Source: Lota lota (lineage: Eukaryota; Chordata; Actinopteri; Gadiformes; Lotidae). From it: a stretch of DNA of 64,000 nucleotides. The DNA is taken from positions 215,297 to 279,296 of the forward strand of contig JACYXH010000838.1 of assembly GCA_026745465.1 (NCBI GenBank). The letters run 5' to 3'. Under the pieces are notes generated by a model. It was not told where the DNA came from and made no database searches. It saw only the letters and a list, made by a program, of their open reading frames with translations. Shown here in pieces: positions 13,745 through 23,500 of the stretch. The stretch's first letter is position 1. Each line of letters starts with the position of its first letter. A program made the position numbers and the translations under genes.

Positions 13745-13806
13745 GTGTCTGCCTCCTCACCCAGAGCCATACCTCCACCTGCTGTCAAAGAAGTCCTCCA
13801 TAACAG
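13745..13806 (+). CDS. Candidate exon 4 (62 nt)
   Basis: The acceptor is AGTTTGTCACAAG and the donor AACAG/GTCAGT. In the frame carried from exon 3 it reads VSASSPRAIPPPAVKEVLHN plus a split codon, open throughout, proline- and serine-rich and likely disordered. The phase match with exon 3 is the best single argument that these are coding exons. Confidence 0.35.
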
Positions 13807-14503
13807 GTCAGTGCTCTGGTGCATCAGTATAAAGTATTTTCAGGTCAGTCTTAATGCATGGGCTGAAACACTTTCAACTTGTGGACTGCTGTCTTCATTC
13901 CCAAAACAAGTTGCCACTTGTGACAAAGTGAGTCTTATCTCTGCAGTCTTTTCTAGGCTTGAGTTATAAAATAAGTTAATTGATTAAAAAAACAATGGCA
14001 TAACTGTTGCGAATCAAATACGTTTTTATTGTTGGTCAAATGGTAATGTAAACCTACTGCTGTAGCTGAAATGCAAAGCCCTGGTGTGGCTAACATAACA
14101 CAAGTTAACTAGAAACACAATTGTTGTTCCTCTTAAGTATCCTGTGATTGTTTGTTTTTGATTACATTTTGTCCATTAAACCATGTTGTAAAGCTCTATG
14201 CAGAGTAGACGTGATGTCTTCTTTAGAAATGGGTGAATGTTTCTTATGTTCACATTGAGGCAAACTCCACTTCTTAACTTCTTCACTCTGTACAATGGCT
14301 ATTTTAGTCACATCACTTGCATGTTAACGTGTTCATTTATTTGTTCATCCCTGATCAGAATCCCAAAAAAATGAAAAATAATACAAAATATAATTGTGTG
14401 TGAAGGCATGAGTGTGGGAGTGTCTTTAACTAATGGGCAAATTTAATTTGTGGGCGTCTTTATAAGAGGGTGTCTTTTTTTTATCTTTTTTTTTTTTTAA
14501 CAG
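13807..14503 (+). other. Proposed intron, nothing else seen
   Basis: AT-rich sequence ending in a long T-rich tract and TTAACAG at 14497-14503, a good acceptor. No RNA gene was seen. Confidence 0.35.
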
Positions 14504-14787
14504 GAGCCTCTGGATGCAGCAGCAGGGTAGACCAGAGGCTGGCGCTGGGATCAGAGGCTGATGCTGGGGACCAGAGGCGTGTGGTGTCAGGATGGACCAG
14601 AGGCTGGGGACCAGAGATGGAGGCTTGCAGCACCAGGATGGACCAGAGGCTGGGGACCAGAGACGGAGGCTTGCAGCACCAGGATGGACCAGAGGCTGGG
14701 GACCAGAGACGGAGGCTTGCAGCACCAGGATGGACCAGAGACCGAAGCTGGAGACTAGAGGCATGCCGCAACGGATTGGACCAGAGG
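14504..14787 (+). other. Candidate exon 5 with 46-bp tandem repeat
   Basis: The acceptor follows an approximately 18-nt T-rich tract, and the donor is CCAGAGG/GTAACC. After the exon 4 join it stays open for about 19 codons and then stops, so this could hold the end of the coding region. Positions 14591, 14637, 14683 and 14729 start copies of a 46-bp unit (GATGGACCAGAGGCTGGGGA and onward), with degenerate copies before 14591. Because 46 is not a multiple of three, the repeat itself is read in shifting frames on both strands. Confidence 0.4.
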
Positions 14788-15117
14788 GTAACCATCACCA
14801 AGTTAATCTGAAACACTAAAAACCCCCTTTAGGTCTGGTGACTATTTGATGTAGAAGGGTTTTTGTCATCAGATTTTAATTATGTGCCAAAGCTGTGATA
14901 TGAGGTCATTCATACTGGGGTTATGTAGGAGTAATTTTTGTTACTAGTGCTGCTACGACCATAGTTGATGCATTGCTGCAAAAAAAAAAGCATAGACTGT
15001 AGGAAGCTGAAATATTGGCTACCATTTTACAAATGAACCTCAAATACCTACGGTGTGCAGGTGTTGCATCCCCAGGTGTTTAACCAGCCGTTGAGACCCA
15101 ACTGTGTTTGTAACCAG

Positions 15118-15218
15118 ACCAGGAATCCATGGCTGAAGGTACCTGATGGAGGAGCTGTGCTGGAGGCCCTGCCTGGCGAAAGATGTCCACTGTGGGGCAG
15201 ATGGAGCCCGACTCTAAA
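15118..15218 (+). other. Tandem exon copy 1 (101 nt)
   Basis: The acceptor is GTTTGTAACCAG and the donor CTAAA/GTGAGT. It opens ACCAGGAATCCATGGCTGAA, clearly related to the later copies but with a longer 3' half. Confidence 0.5.
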
Positions 15219-15336
15219 GTGAGTATCACTCTCACTGACACTTCTAGTAGAGGACTGCTACCGCGGTTTGTTTCTATACCAGACAAACATCTGTTTTTAC
15301 CACATGATGGTGCCCGACTTCCGCTGTTTGTTACAG

Positions 15337-15419
15337 ACCAGGACTCCGTGGCTGAGGAGAGCTGATGGAGTAGCTGTGACTCTGGAGGACGACCATGACT
15401 CTACCAACAAGTGTTCCTT
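15337..15419 (+). other. Tandem exon copy 2 (83 nt)
   Basis: The acceptor is GTTTGTTACAG and the donor TTCCTT/GTAAGT. One frame is open from end to end (TRTPWLRRADGVAV and onward), but 83 nt shifts the frame, so successive copies cannot all be read in it. Confidence 0.55.
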
Positions 15420-15543
15420 GTAAGTTAGCATTAACCTAACATAGAGGACTTGAAGGGCAAACTACTGCTGTTACTATGCGTTATGACAAACTACATGTTT
15501 GTTACCAAACGTTGGAGCCCAACGTCCGCTGCAATTGTTACAG

Positions 15544-15626
15544 ACCAGGACTCTGTGGCTGAGGAGAGCTGATGGAGTAGCTGTGACTCTGGAGGACGAC
15601 CATGACTCTACCAACAAGTGTTCCTT
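15544..15626 (+). other. Tandem exon copy 3 (83 nt)
   Basis: Almost identical to copy 2, with the same splice sites. The intron before it is shared almost word for word with the one before copy 5. Confidence 0.55.
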
Positions 15627-15779
15627 GTAAGTTAGCATTAACATAGTGGACTTGCAAAGGGAAAACTACTGCGGTGTTTGTTGACAAACTACCACGGTTT
15701 CCATTACCAGAGCAGCCAAACTACCGCTGTTACTTTGCCATGCGTTAAGAGACAAACTACCGCTGTGTTTTGTTACCAG

Positions 15780-15858
15780 AACATGAATCTGGAGCAGAGG
15801 CGAGCTGGTGGGGAGCCGTGAATCTGGAGGAAGACCATGCATCTTAAAAGTATTCCTT
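15780..15858 (+). other. Tandem exon copy 4 (79 nt, diverged)
   Basis: The acceptor is TTTGTTACCAG and the donor TTCCTT/GTAAGT. The sequence is clearly diverged from copies 2, 3 and 5 and 4 nt shorter, and no frame stays open along the whole exon, but both splice sites are kept. Confidence 0.5.
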
Positions 15859-15982
15859 GTAAGTTTGCATTAACCTAACATAGAGGACTTGAAGGGCAAA
15901 CTACTGCTGTTACTATGCGTTATGACAAACTACATGTTTGTTACCAAACGTTGGAGCCCAACGTCCGCTGCGTTTGTTACAG

Positions 15983-16065
15983 ACCAGGACTCTGTGGCTG
16001 AGGAGAGCTGATGGAGTAGCTGTGACTCTGGAGGACGACCATGACTCTACCAACAAGTGTTCCTT
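15983..16065 (+). other. Tandem exon copy 5 (83 nt)
   Basis: Practically identical to copy 3 and with the same acceptor and donor, which implies recent duplication or gene conversion of an exon-plus-intron block of about 440 bp. Confidence 0.55.
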
Positions 16066-16079
16066 GTAAGTTTGCATGA

Positions 16080-16384
16080 AGTAAACATAGTGGACTTGTA
16101 CAGGACAAACTAACGCTGCGTTACAAGTTAAGGATTACTACTGCTGTTGGGGACCAGACCAACTAAAGCTGCTACATTGTTATATGCCAGAGAGCCAAAC
16201 TACTACTGTGTTTGTTACCAGACCAGACAAACTAAAGCTGCTACTTTGTTACATGCCAGAGAGCCAAACTACTACTGTTTGTTACCAGACCAGACACACT
16301 ACTGCTGTTACTTTGTACAAGACTTTAGAGCAAAACTACTATGTTTGTTACCTTACATTAGAGCCCAACTAGGTTTGTAACCAG
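16080..16384 (+). repeat. About 75-bp tandem repeats in an intron
   Basis: The units contain CAGACCA(G/A)AC(A)AACTA, then AAGCTGCTAC, TTTGTTA and CCAGAGAGCCAAACTACTAC. There are three to four degraded copies, which share CAAACTACTGCTGTTAC with the other introns of the array. Confidence 0.6.
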
Positions 16385-16471
16385 ACCAGGAATCTGTGGA
16401 GGACTGATGGAGAAGCCATACATCTGGAGGGTAAATCCTGAGGACTATGAATCGACCAACAAGTATTCCTG
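16385..16471 (+). other. Tandem exon copy 6 (87 nt)
   Basis: The acceptor is GTTTGTAACCAG and the donor ATTCCTG/GTAAGT. It opens ACCAGGAATCTGTGGAGG and ends ACCAACAAGTATTCCTG, like the others. An internal GGAGG/GTAAAT could be an alternative donor. Confidence 0.5.
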
Positions 16472-16504
16472 GTAAGTTTTCATTTACTGAACATAGTGGA
16501 CTGG

Positions 16505-16625
16505 TATAGTGCCAGATAGGGTATGGGTTCAACCCTCAAGTCTTTATAATACATTGAGCAAGGTACCATAAAGCCTACCTGCTCCTTAATGTAGTCTCTT
16601 TGGTTCAAATAATGTTGCATCATTT
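16505..16625 (+). mobile_element. tRNA-derived SINE fragment
   Basis: ATGGGTTCAACCCTC matches a Pol III B box. It is followed by TTGAGCAAGGTACC, a CTACCTGCTCCTTAATGTAG block and CTTTGGTTCAAATAATG. This order (B box, then a TTGAGCAAGGCAC-like stretch, then a GTAAGTCGCTTTGGATAA-like tail) is typical of teleost tRNA-type SINEs. The A-box end is not clear, so the copy is partial. Confidence 0.5.
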
Positions 16626-16661
16626 TGAATAATGAACATAATCCATACTATCCATTGTTAG

Positions 16662-17150
16662 ACGCTGGTGAAATCCTGTTTGGTCTTGGGCACCTGCTTG
16701 TCCTGCTGGTCACCGTCTCCTCAGTTAATCTGAGCATCATCCTCAAGAAGAACAGCTGAGCTTCTTCAAGTCTGCAGTCTGAGGCTGATGGCTGAATGAA
16801 CTCCAGTTGGAGTAACCTTCTTGACACCACATGTACCCATGTGCTTCCACACTTCTTTCCCACTTGTCTGTCTACTAACTAACCTCACAACTTCACTTTT
16901 CTCTACTCCTTCCCGTTCCTTCTCCAAGGTTCGAACCTTTAGTGTTTTCTTGCCCTGCAAAGGGTTCAGCGTTAGGGTTGAGAGTCAGGGTTTAGAGTCA
17001 GGGAAAGAGCTGGTTTGGTAGGACTGGTTTTTACACATGCCTCTTCACTTGCTTTCTGAATGGTTTTGACATTTTGAAAGTATTTTATTGGGAAAATGTT
17101 TTACTGTGCTGTGCTTTACAAAAATATATATTAAAGTTCTACCAATCCTA
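16662..17150 (+). other. Candidate last exon
   Basis: A weak acceptor (CCATTGTTAG) ends at 16661. A frame reading through AGEILFGLGHLLVLLVTVSS stops at 16757-16759 and is hydrophobic, like a single membrane segment, but nothing shows that it is translated. The region ends near an ATTAAA signal. Confidence 0.2.
17130..17135 (+). terminator. Polyadenylation signal ATTAAA
   Basis: ATTAAA is followed about 15-20 nt later by CCTACATTGTGAC and T-rich sequence, a plausible cleavage zone for the unit above. Confidence 0.35.
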
Positions 17151-17408
17151 CATTGTGACTTTTCAGCATGTTTTGTACAGTTTAATTCTGTCATTTAACT
17201 TGGCTAATGTCAAGCTAAACTTCAGTAATGCATTGAATATACGTCATGCCTATTCAACAATATTCACATAATCCACATATTAATATATTATACAACATCC
17301 ATATTGCTACTAAAATTCAAGTATTCATTTTAGTATCAATATGTACTGACTGCCTACCACAGGCCATGCTCAGCTACTACAACACATTCAAACTACCACC
17401 ACTGAAAC

Positions 17409-18436
17409 AACCCAGTCTCACACCAAAATATAGTATAGCGACATTGGTCCAAAGTGGAAAAAGTAGTTTCACAATAAATGCGCTAAAATTGCGCAAAAGT
17501 TTTTTTGGCCTATTCTTTTCTATAGGCCTGCATCCATGTCACGTGACCGTCAAGTTTTTGTCTGCAAAAACAAACAAGATGGCTGACATTCTCAGTGGAA
17601 AATGCTGTTTATTATAACATAACATTTCTAGTGAGAAATGTGTATTTTAGTGTCATAATATTCGTTCAGTGGCTGTATATTCAGTTTAATTTGTTAGTTA
17701 TTACGAAAATTCTTTCAGGTCTCGCCAGAAAGTTGTTGGAATATAAAGTCAACTATCGTTGCTATGGTGGTTGATATGGACGCTGCCATCACTGAAAACC
17801 AAACATAAATGACATTCATCTGATTCTCGGTGGAAAATGTGATATTAACATTGTTTCGGCATTCAATTGCGTTTTGATAACAGTTCTAGTTAGAAATGTG
17901 CCTTTTATTGTCATAATCTTCGTTCAGTGATTATACGTGATGAGCAAGTCAGTTAAACTGCTCGTGGCGTTATTCATGCTTATTTGGGGCTAGGCTATAA
18001 TCTGTTTAAGGAATAACCAAAATGAAATATTTTAATACACAACCTGTATTTCAAACGTGGAACCATGAGCTACATTTTTGTTCGGAAGCCCCCCCGCCCC
18101 CCAGTTATGGTGTACATCCATGTGCGTTTGTTTACGACCTGTGGCCATCATTTCATTTTCTGTAACATGCACGCACTTATCTGAACCACCCCGTAACATA
18201 TTGATTCTTGGTTCCTGCGATAGGAGCGGGACGTTGTGATGAGGTACATGTCTAACATGTAAGCACAGTTCACGTTGCTTACGTTACGAGTTCTATGTAA
18301 AGGTTAATTTACACAAACTCAGACGAGGATTTATCACCTTAATGGAGCACTTCAGTTATGTACTAATTGAAAGAAATCTTATTTATTTAAATTTTTTACA
18401 TAGAACTCTGCTTACATTTTGGTGTGAGACTGGGTT
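17409..18436 (+). mobile_element. TIR transposon family X, copy 2 (non-autonomous, 1028 bp)
   Basis: The ends are identical inverted repeats of 21 bp (left AACCCAGTCTCACACC and onward; right ends GGTGTGAGACTGGGTT). The body shares long blocks with 6921-7912 in the same orientation. The GTGGAAAATG ... TTCAGTG module occurs twice here (about 17600-17680 and 17830-17930), so this copy has an internal duplication of about 200 bp. No transposase frame and no clear target duplication were seen. The superfamily is unassigned. Confidence 0.75.
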
Positions 18437-20300
18437 GGAGAGAGTGCCGTCTCTAAAAGGATTTTATGGAGAGAAAAAAAGTTACAATTGCAGCTATTTA
18501 ACAGGAAAGGATTGCGTAAATGTTTTGGGTGGTTTCACTCTTACTCTCTGCAGCGAGCTGTTTGTTTCACGGGGGAATTGGTTTTCATGCATGCAAACAT
18601 GAGTACAGCTCTTGCGTAGCAGATAAACGCCTGTATGGCTCAATCCTGTGGGGGAGATGGATCAAATGCCTCAGTGGGTCTGTGACATTGAAGTGGTCCA
18701 CCCCCCTCCCCCCCTGCTTGCTTTTTTTTAATTGAATTTATAATGGCTATCAATATAATAAAAACAGCAATAAGACGACTTGAGAGCACAAACATACAAA
18801 GCCAAAAATAAAGCAGACATAAGAATTGCATGCAAGACATAACAAAATAGATGACAAAAGGAGGAACACACACTGTCCGTTCTCCTCCAGCAGTCCACGC
18901 ACCACACGGAGAGGTCACGGTACACAAGGGCAGGAGATGGTGTTCTCGTTATTTACAGTCAGTGACGGGGCCAGCATAGCAATGATGGCTTCTGCTGAAC
19001 CAGGGGAGAGGCGTGTGTCCGCGATGCACAGGATGCTCCAGCACATTTAGTTAAAGCTCAGGTGGTTAAAGCATCTGTTGAGATGGGCTTCACCTACGGT
19101 TCTTCCTCTCCCGCGAACCGATTCAACCCAGGGGAATTCTGAAACACCAGCGTCAGATTGCTGTTCTCTTCCCGCTTCAGGAATATTCTCTTCCAGGCTT
19201 CCGCCTCTGTGCGTTCGGTGGTTGCGAACACCCAGGACAAATGTTGAGAACGGGCGAGAGGTTTTCATCTTTTCATTCTATGAATTGTATTTTGCTGCGG
19301 TCCGATTGATGGATCAGAATAGCAGGCTTGGTTTGACACATTTCTAAATATGCTCTCCTGTATCTCAACAAATGGATATGTCATTCCCTTAATTCATGAA
19401 AATGTATTGTGAACAATGGCTTGAATATCAGAAGTAGGCTAAACATAAACCTTTCTTTCTTTCTTTCATTCTTTCTTTCAGTTTTCCAGTCCTTCTTCCT
19501 TTCCTTTGAACCACAACTATGTAAGCGTTGCTCTCACTTTTCCCAGGAGTTTCAAGGGTAAGAGGCACCCAGACTCATTACCTTTAGCAGGACAACTTAG
19601 TGATTGTTTAGATGGGTAAGTGTGATTCACATTAACTGTTGATTAATTGTTCCCATTTATTGAGCTGACAGAACGGTTTTCCTCCTCCTCTCTTGACCTC
19701 AATCTCCGATGTCCTTTGTAACCGCTGCGGTGCGTTTGAGTTCTTATTTTCCCCTTGCCTGGCGCCTCTATTGCTCTTACTGCGATGTTTCCACGAAAAC
19801 CTATAAGCCGATTTAAGTTTCCCGTATGAAAAAAGAAAAATGCTCACAATGAGAAGAGCTAGGAGCTTTATTCTCCTGGAGCTCCGTTGGATTGGCTTTA
19901 TAGCGCTTCCGGAACCCTTTTTATTTCTCCTCTCCTTTTAAAGCACAGTTTCTAATTGTGGTGGCACTTTTAATTAAAAGTCAAAGATATGTGGTTGTTT
20001 GTGAGGGAAAAGCTAATCTGTTTCTGCCCTCACCTCGCGCAGTACAGGCTATCTACCATCTATCCGTCTAATGAGAACGGAGAAAAGCTATTGCAGTACT
20101 TCTTGATTTTTTTTTGCCCTTTAAGTAGATTTCAGTGAATTTATGATTAGCAACCCTGCCTCAGACCATGCAATGCCATCGCTCCGAGACCTTATGGATT
20201 ACTAATGATAGCAATTAATTATTTCCCATTCGCTCAAAATAAGGTTCAGCCTTGTTTTCTTTATGTGAATTGAGAATACTTGTGTGGTTTGTAATCTTCC

Positions 20301-20302
<2 letters not shown>
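18437..20302. other. Intergenic; possible conserved non-coding sequence
   Basis: No coding exon is supported. The stretches at 19640-19830 and 19950-20290 are repeat-free, AT-rich and contain homeobox-like TAATTA/TTAATTAA cores, which is the look of vertebrate conserved enhancers. That is an impression only. Confidence 0.25.
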
Positions 20303-20338
<36 letters not shown>

Positions 20339-20394
20339 TCACTCACTCACTCACTCACTCACTCACTCACTCACTCACTCACTCACTCACTCAC
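20303..20394. repeat. (CA)n-(CTCA)n compound microsatellite
   Basis: About 30 bp of CA followed by about 60 bp of the tetramer CTCA. Confidence 0.95.
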
Positions 20395-21079
20395 ATTTCC
20401 TTCTCTTGACATTGAATGCTTATAGAATACGTCCCTTATGCTCCTTACATTGGAAACACTGCTGGTTTTTCCCAAACAGGCTTTGAAACACATCCATTAT
20501 ACGGAGGAGATGAATGCGTGGTGTGTGCCATGTTTACCATACGGCAGAAAGGTAACATGATGGAGTGTGAGAACATGAATGAACGGCTGCCTCATTTGTT
20601 AAAAAAAAAAAGATGTACTTTGACTGTTTGAATAGAGGAATAGAGACCCACTGAGATTGATAGAGCTCATTCCACACCCCTCCTTCCTCATCCACGGGGA
20701 GTGGATTCATATCGCCCTATATTCATCTTTTAGCCCCGCCATGAAAATCACATCTGACATGATTTTGAGTGAGCTTCATTCATTTCCACCCTGACACCTT
20801 AAAGGCGTGCTAGATGTGGTCATTGGAAGAAGCTGTAGAATCCCTGCTATATCTGCGGCTTTATTCCCGGCAGTGACGTTGGCCTTGTGAACCAGGGGCC
20901 CTATTCACCTAGCGGCGACCTGGGTCCCAAACGCCGGCAGCCACGTTCAGAACCAATATGGCTGCTAGGTCTAAACCTGTGCTTAGACTAGCAGAGGGTG
21001 CTGCATAGGATCTGCTACTTCCTCCTACCTAAACGCAATTTCCTATCTCCTCATCCCCGGGTGCTGTGTCAGGGGACAG

Positions 21080-21234
21080 GCCCCCGGACAAGAATGAATG
21101 TGAAGGACGACGACGACGACAAAGGAAATATGTCTGACGTGTCTGACGAAGCAATTCACGAAGAAATACCCGAAACACGTAACGCAAACCGACATCCCTC
21201 CCTCGGAAGCCCCTCCCTCCGTCTCGCCGTTTGA
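21080..21234 (+). other. Short acidic open frame, doubtful
   Basis: A frame reads MNVKDDDDDKGNMSDVSDEA and continues for about 28 more codons. The composition resembles a disordered coding segment, but no clear splice site or homology is visible and the Asp run comes from a GAC repeat. It is listed only so that it is not lost. Confidence 0.12.
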
Positions 21235-21339
21235 AGCGGCCTCCTCCAGGCGGTCTCCGTCGTGAGATGAGGACACCCGGGAACGAGGCGTGCCCACGCT
21301 GCCCTTCCCCTCCAGCGCCGGGTAAGCAGTGATCCAGAG

Positions 21340-21382
21340 CCCCCCCCCCGCCACAGCTGGGCCCCCCCCTCCCCCCCCCCAG
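21340..21382. repeat. C-rich tracts
   Basis: Several runs of 7-10 C separated by short interruptions. Confidence 0.8.
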
Positions 21383-21706
21383 CCCCACCGGCTCTTCTTC
21401 TCTGTTCGGTTCTGTCACACCACGGACGGAGACTGGATCCTTCCTACACAACCACACAACACAGTCTTTGTTTGTGTTTCTTTGCGGCTTTGTTATCGGT
21501 CGATCTTGAAGCAGCACGCCATCTGCACCGATAGACTATTGGCAACACAAAGGATGCTCAGCCGAATTGAGCGTGCGTTTGAATTCCCTCCGCCACGGAG
21601 ACTAATGACATGATTAGACCAACATGACATGTTTACGGGCGAGAGAGGCGGAACCCCGGAGAACAAACAGAAACGCGGCCAACGGTGCCGGGGGTTGAAC
21701 CGCACG

Positions 21707-21708
<2 letters not shown>

Positions 21709-21794
<86 letters not shown>

Positions 21795-21861
21795 CCCACA
21801 CACACACACGCCCCACACACACACACGCCCCACACACACACACGCCCCACACACACACACG

Positions 21862-21917
<56 letters not shown>

Positions 21918-21932
21918 CCCACACACACACAC
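21709..21932. repeat. Compound (CA)n array with CGCCCCA interruptions
   Basis: About 80 bp of pure CA, then a regular array in which ACGCCCCACACACACAC blocks recur every 18 bp four to five times, then CA again and one more CGCCCC. The interruption has itself been amplified as an 18-bp unit. Confidence 0.95.
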
Positions 21933-22501
21933 CGGGGGGCACGCAAAGCCCTCGCAAACAAGAGGCACGCCGGGCGGGCAACAGATCTGTGGAGCTGCCC
22001 GCCGTGCCTCGGTAATTATTATTCCCGTTAGTTTTTCCGTTCATTTGTGATTGTTGGCGTCCTCCCTGAATACGCCGGGAAATGCAACGGGGGACGACTC
22101 CCCCGGTCTGAGTGTACGTTTGAGGGCGAGAGAGAAAATAGACATGGAAATGGCTGTTTTGTGTGGCGAGGGAGAGTCGTGTGTGAAGAGATGCTACGTC
22201 TCTGGGTGACGGTAAAGGTTAGGGTCCTCAGAGCATTGGCCATGAGTCAAACCAACCTAAGCATGACGTAGAAAGCACAGGAAAAACATCCATTCAAGAC
22301 TCAAGAACTTTAGCCGTCACATACACGTGCGGGAAGTACAGTGAAACGAAAGTAGAACTGCTTACAGGATTGTTGAAAGAAAACGGTTAACGTATTTGTA
22401 ATAAAATAACCAAAAATATTTACAGAGAAAAAAGCAGCACTCTTTACGATAGGGGTAGACAAAATGTACAAAATGTATAGAAAGATAAATAAGTGTAGTC
22501 G

Positions 22502-22504
<3 letters not shown>

Positions 22505-22597
<93 letters not shown>
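22505..22597. repeat. (GT)n microsatellite
   Basis: An almost uninterrupted GT run of about 92 bp. Confidence 0.97.
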
Positions 22598-22599
<2 letters not shown>

Positions 22600-22811
22600 A
22601 TAAGAGGGGCCGTGTGTGGAACGTGGTGGGGGCCCTGGTTGGATCAGTGTTCACAGTTCTGATGGCCCGGGGAAAGAAACTGTTCAACTTCCACATATGG
22701 TGAATGTGGGTCATGGATACACACACACAGCCACATAGCGGGGGATCTCTGGGCATCTGTGTGTGGTAGTGAGTTGTGTGTATGCAGCAAGCTTGTGTAA
22801 GTGATCCAGTA

Positions 22812-22814
<3 letters not shown>

Positions 22815-22872
<58 letters not shown>
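22815..22872. repeat. (GT)n microsatellite
   Basis: An uninterrupted GT run of about 58 bp. Confidence 0.97.
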
Positions 22873-22873
<1 letters not shown>

Positions 22874-22919
22874 AAGAAGTAGTGTGTGTCTGTGTGTGCA
22901 GGAAGCTCCTTCAAATGTT

Positions 22920-23500
22920 CCAGTAGTGTGTGTGTGTACCATTGTGCAAGAGCTCCAGTAGTGTGTGTTATAGTGAAGGAAGCCCCTAGTGTAAATGCTG
23001 CAGTAGTGTGTGTGTGTGGTAGTGATGGAAGCCCCCAGTGTAAGTGATGCAGTAGTGTGTGTGTGGTAGTGATGGAAGCCCCCAGTGTAAGTGATGCAGT
23101 AGTGTGTGTGTGGTAGTGAAGGAAGCCCTTAGTGTAAGTGATGCAGTAGTGTGTGTGTGGTAGTGAAGGAAGCCCTTAGTGTAAGTGATGCAGTAGTGTG
23201 TGTGTGGTAGTGAAGGAAGCCCTTAGTGTAAGTGATGCAGTAGTGTGTGTGTGGTAGTGATGGAAGCCCCTAGTGTAAGTGATGCAGTAGTGTGTGTGTG
23301 GTAGTGAAGGAAGCCCTTAGTGTAAGTGATGCAGTAGTGTGTGTGTGGTAGTGAAGGAAGCCCTTAGTGTAAGTGATGCAGTAGTGTGTGTGTGTGTGGT
23401 AGTGCGTTGATTGTGCAGGAAGCCCCTAGTATAAGAGCTCCAGTAGTGTGTGTGGAAGTACGTTGATTGTGCAGGAAGCCCCTAGTGTAAGTGATCCAAT
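22920..23500 (+). repeat. Minisatellite, 47-bp unit, about 12 copies
   Basis: The unit runs CAGTAGTGTGTGTGTGG, then TAGTGAAGGAAGCCC, then TTAGTGTAAGTGATG. Inner copies are nearly identical. Both edges have diverged copies (GTTGATTGTGCAGGAAGC types at the right). It probably grew out of the neighbouring GT microsatellite. Confidence 0.93.

Larger units (their letters stand above)
8217..17150 (+). other. Candidate multi-exon transcription unit
   Basis: This is the only area where splice sites, an ATG, phase-compatible exons, a promoter and a polyadenylation signal line up on one strand. Proposed exons are 8288-8304 (coding part), 8397-8445, 9225-9294, 13745-13806, 14504-14787, then a tandem array at 15118-15218, 15337-15419, 15544-15626, 15780-15858, 15983-16065 and 16385-16471, and a last exon from about 16662. 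Exons 1-2 join in frame, and 9225-9294 joins 13745-13806 in frame. The 2-to-3 junction needs either a missed exon or an acceptor at ATGGAG/ATTAAC. Every onward join I tried meets a stop soon, giving a product of roughly 70 residues, so most of the unit would be untranslated. I do not recognise the product. It may be a small fast-evolving gene, a decayed gene or a spliced non-coding RNA. Confidence 0.4.

Noticed and set aside
8446-16384. Box C/D snoRNAs in the introns (small-nucleolar-RNA host gene idea)
   Set aside because: TGATGA-like strings near 10159 and 12459 have no properly spaced CTGA box and no terminal stem.
21029-21517. 162-codon minus-strand frame
   Set aside because: Gly/Arg-rich from C-rich tracts on the plus strand; no recognisable domain.
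21493-22050. Several Cys/Val or His/Thr frames
   Set aside because: Both strands of a CA microsatellite, open in all frames.
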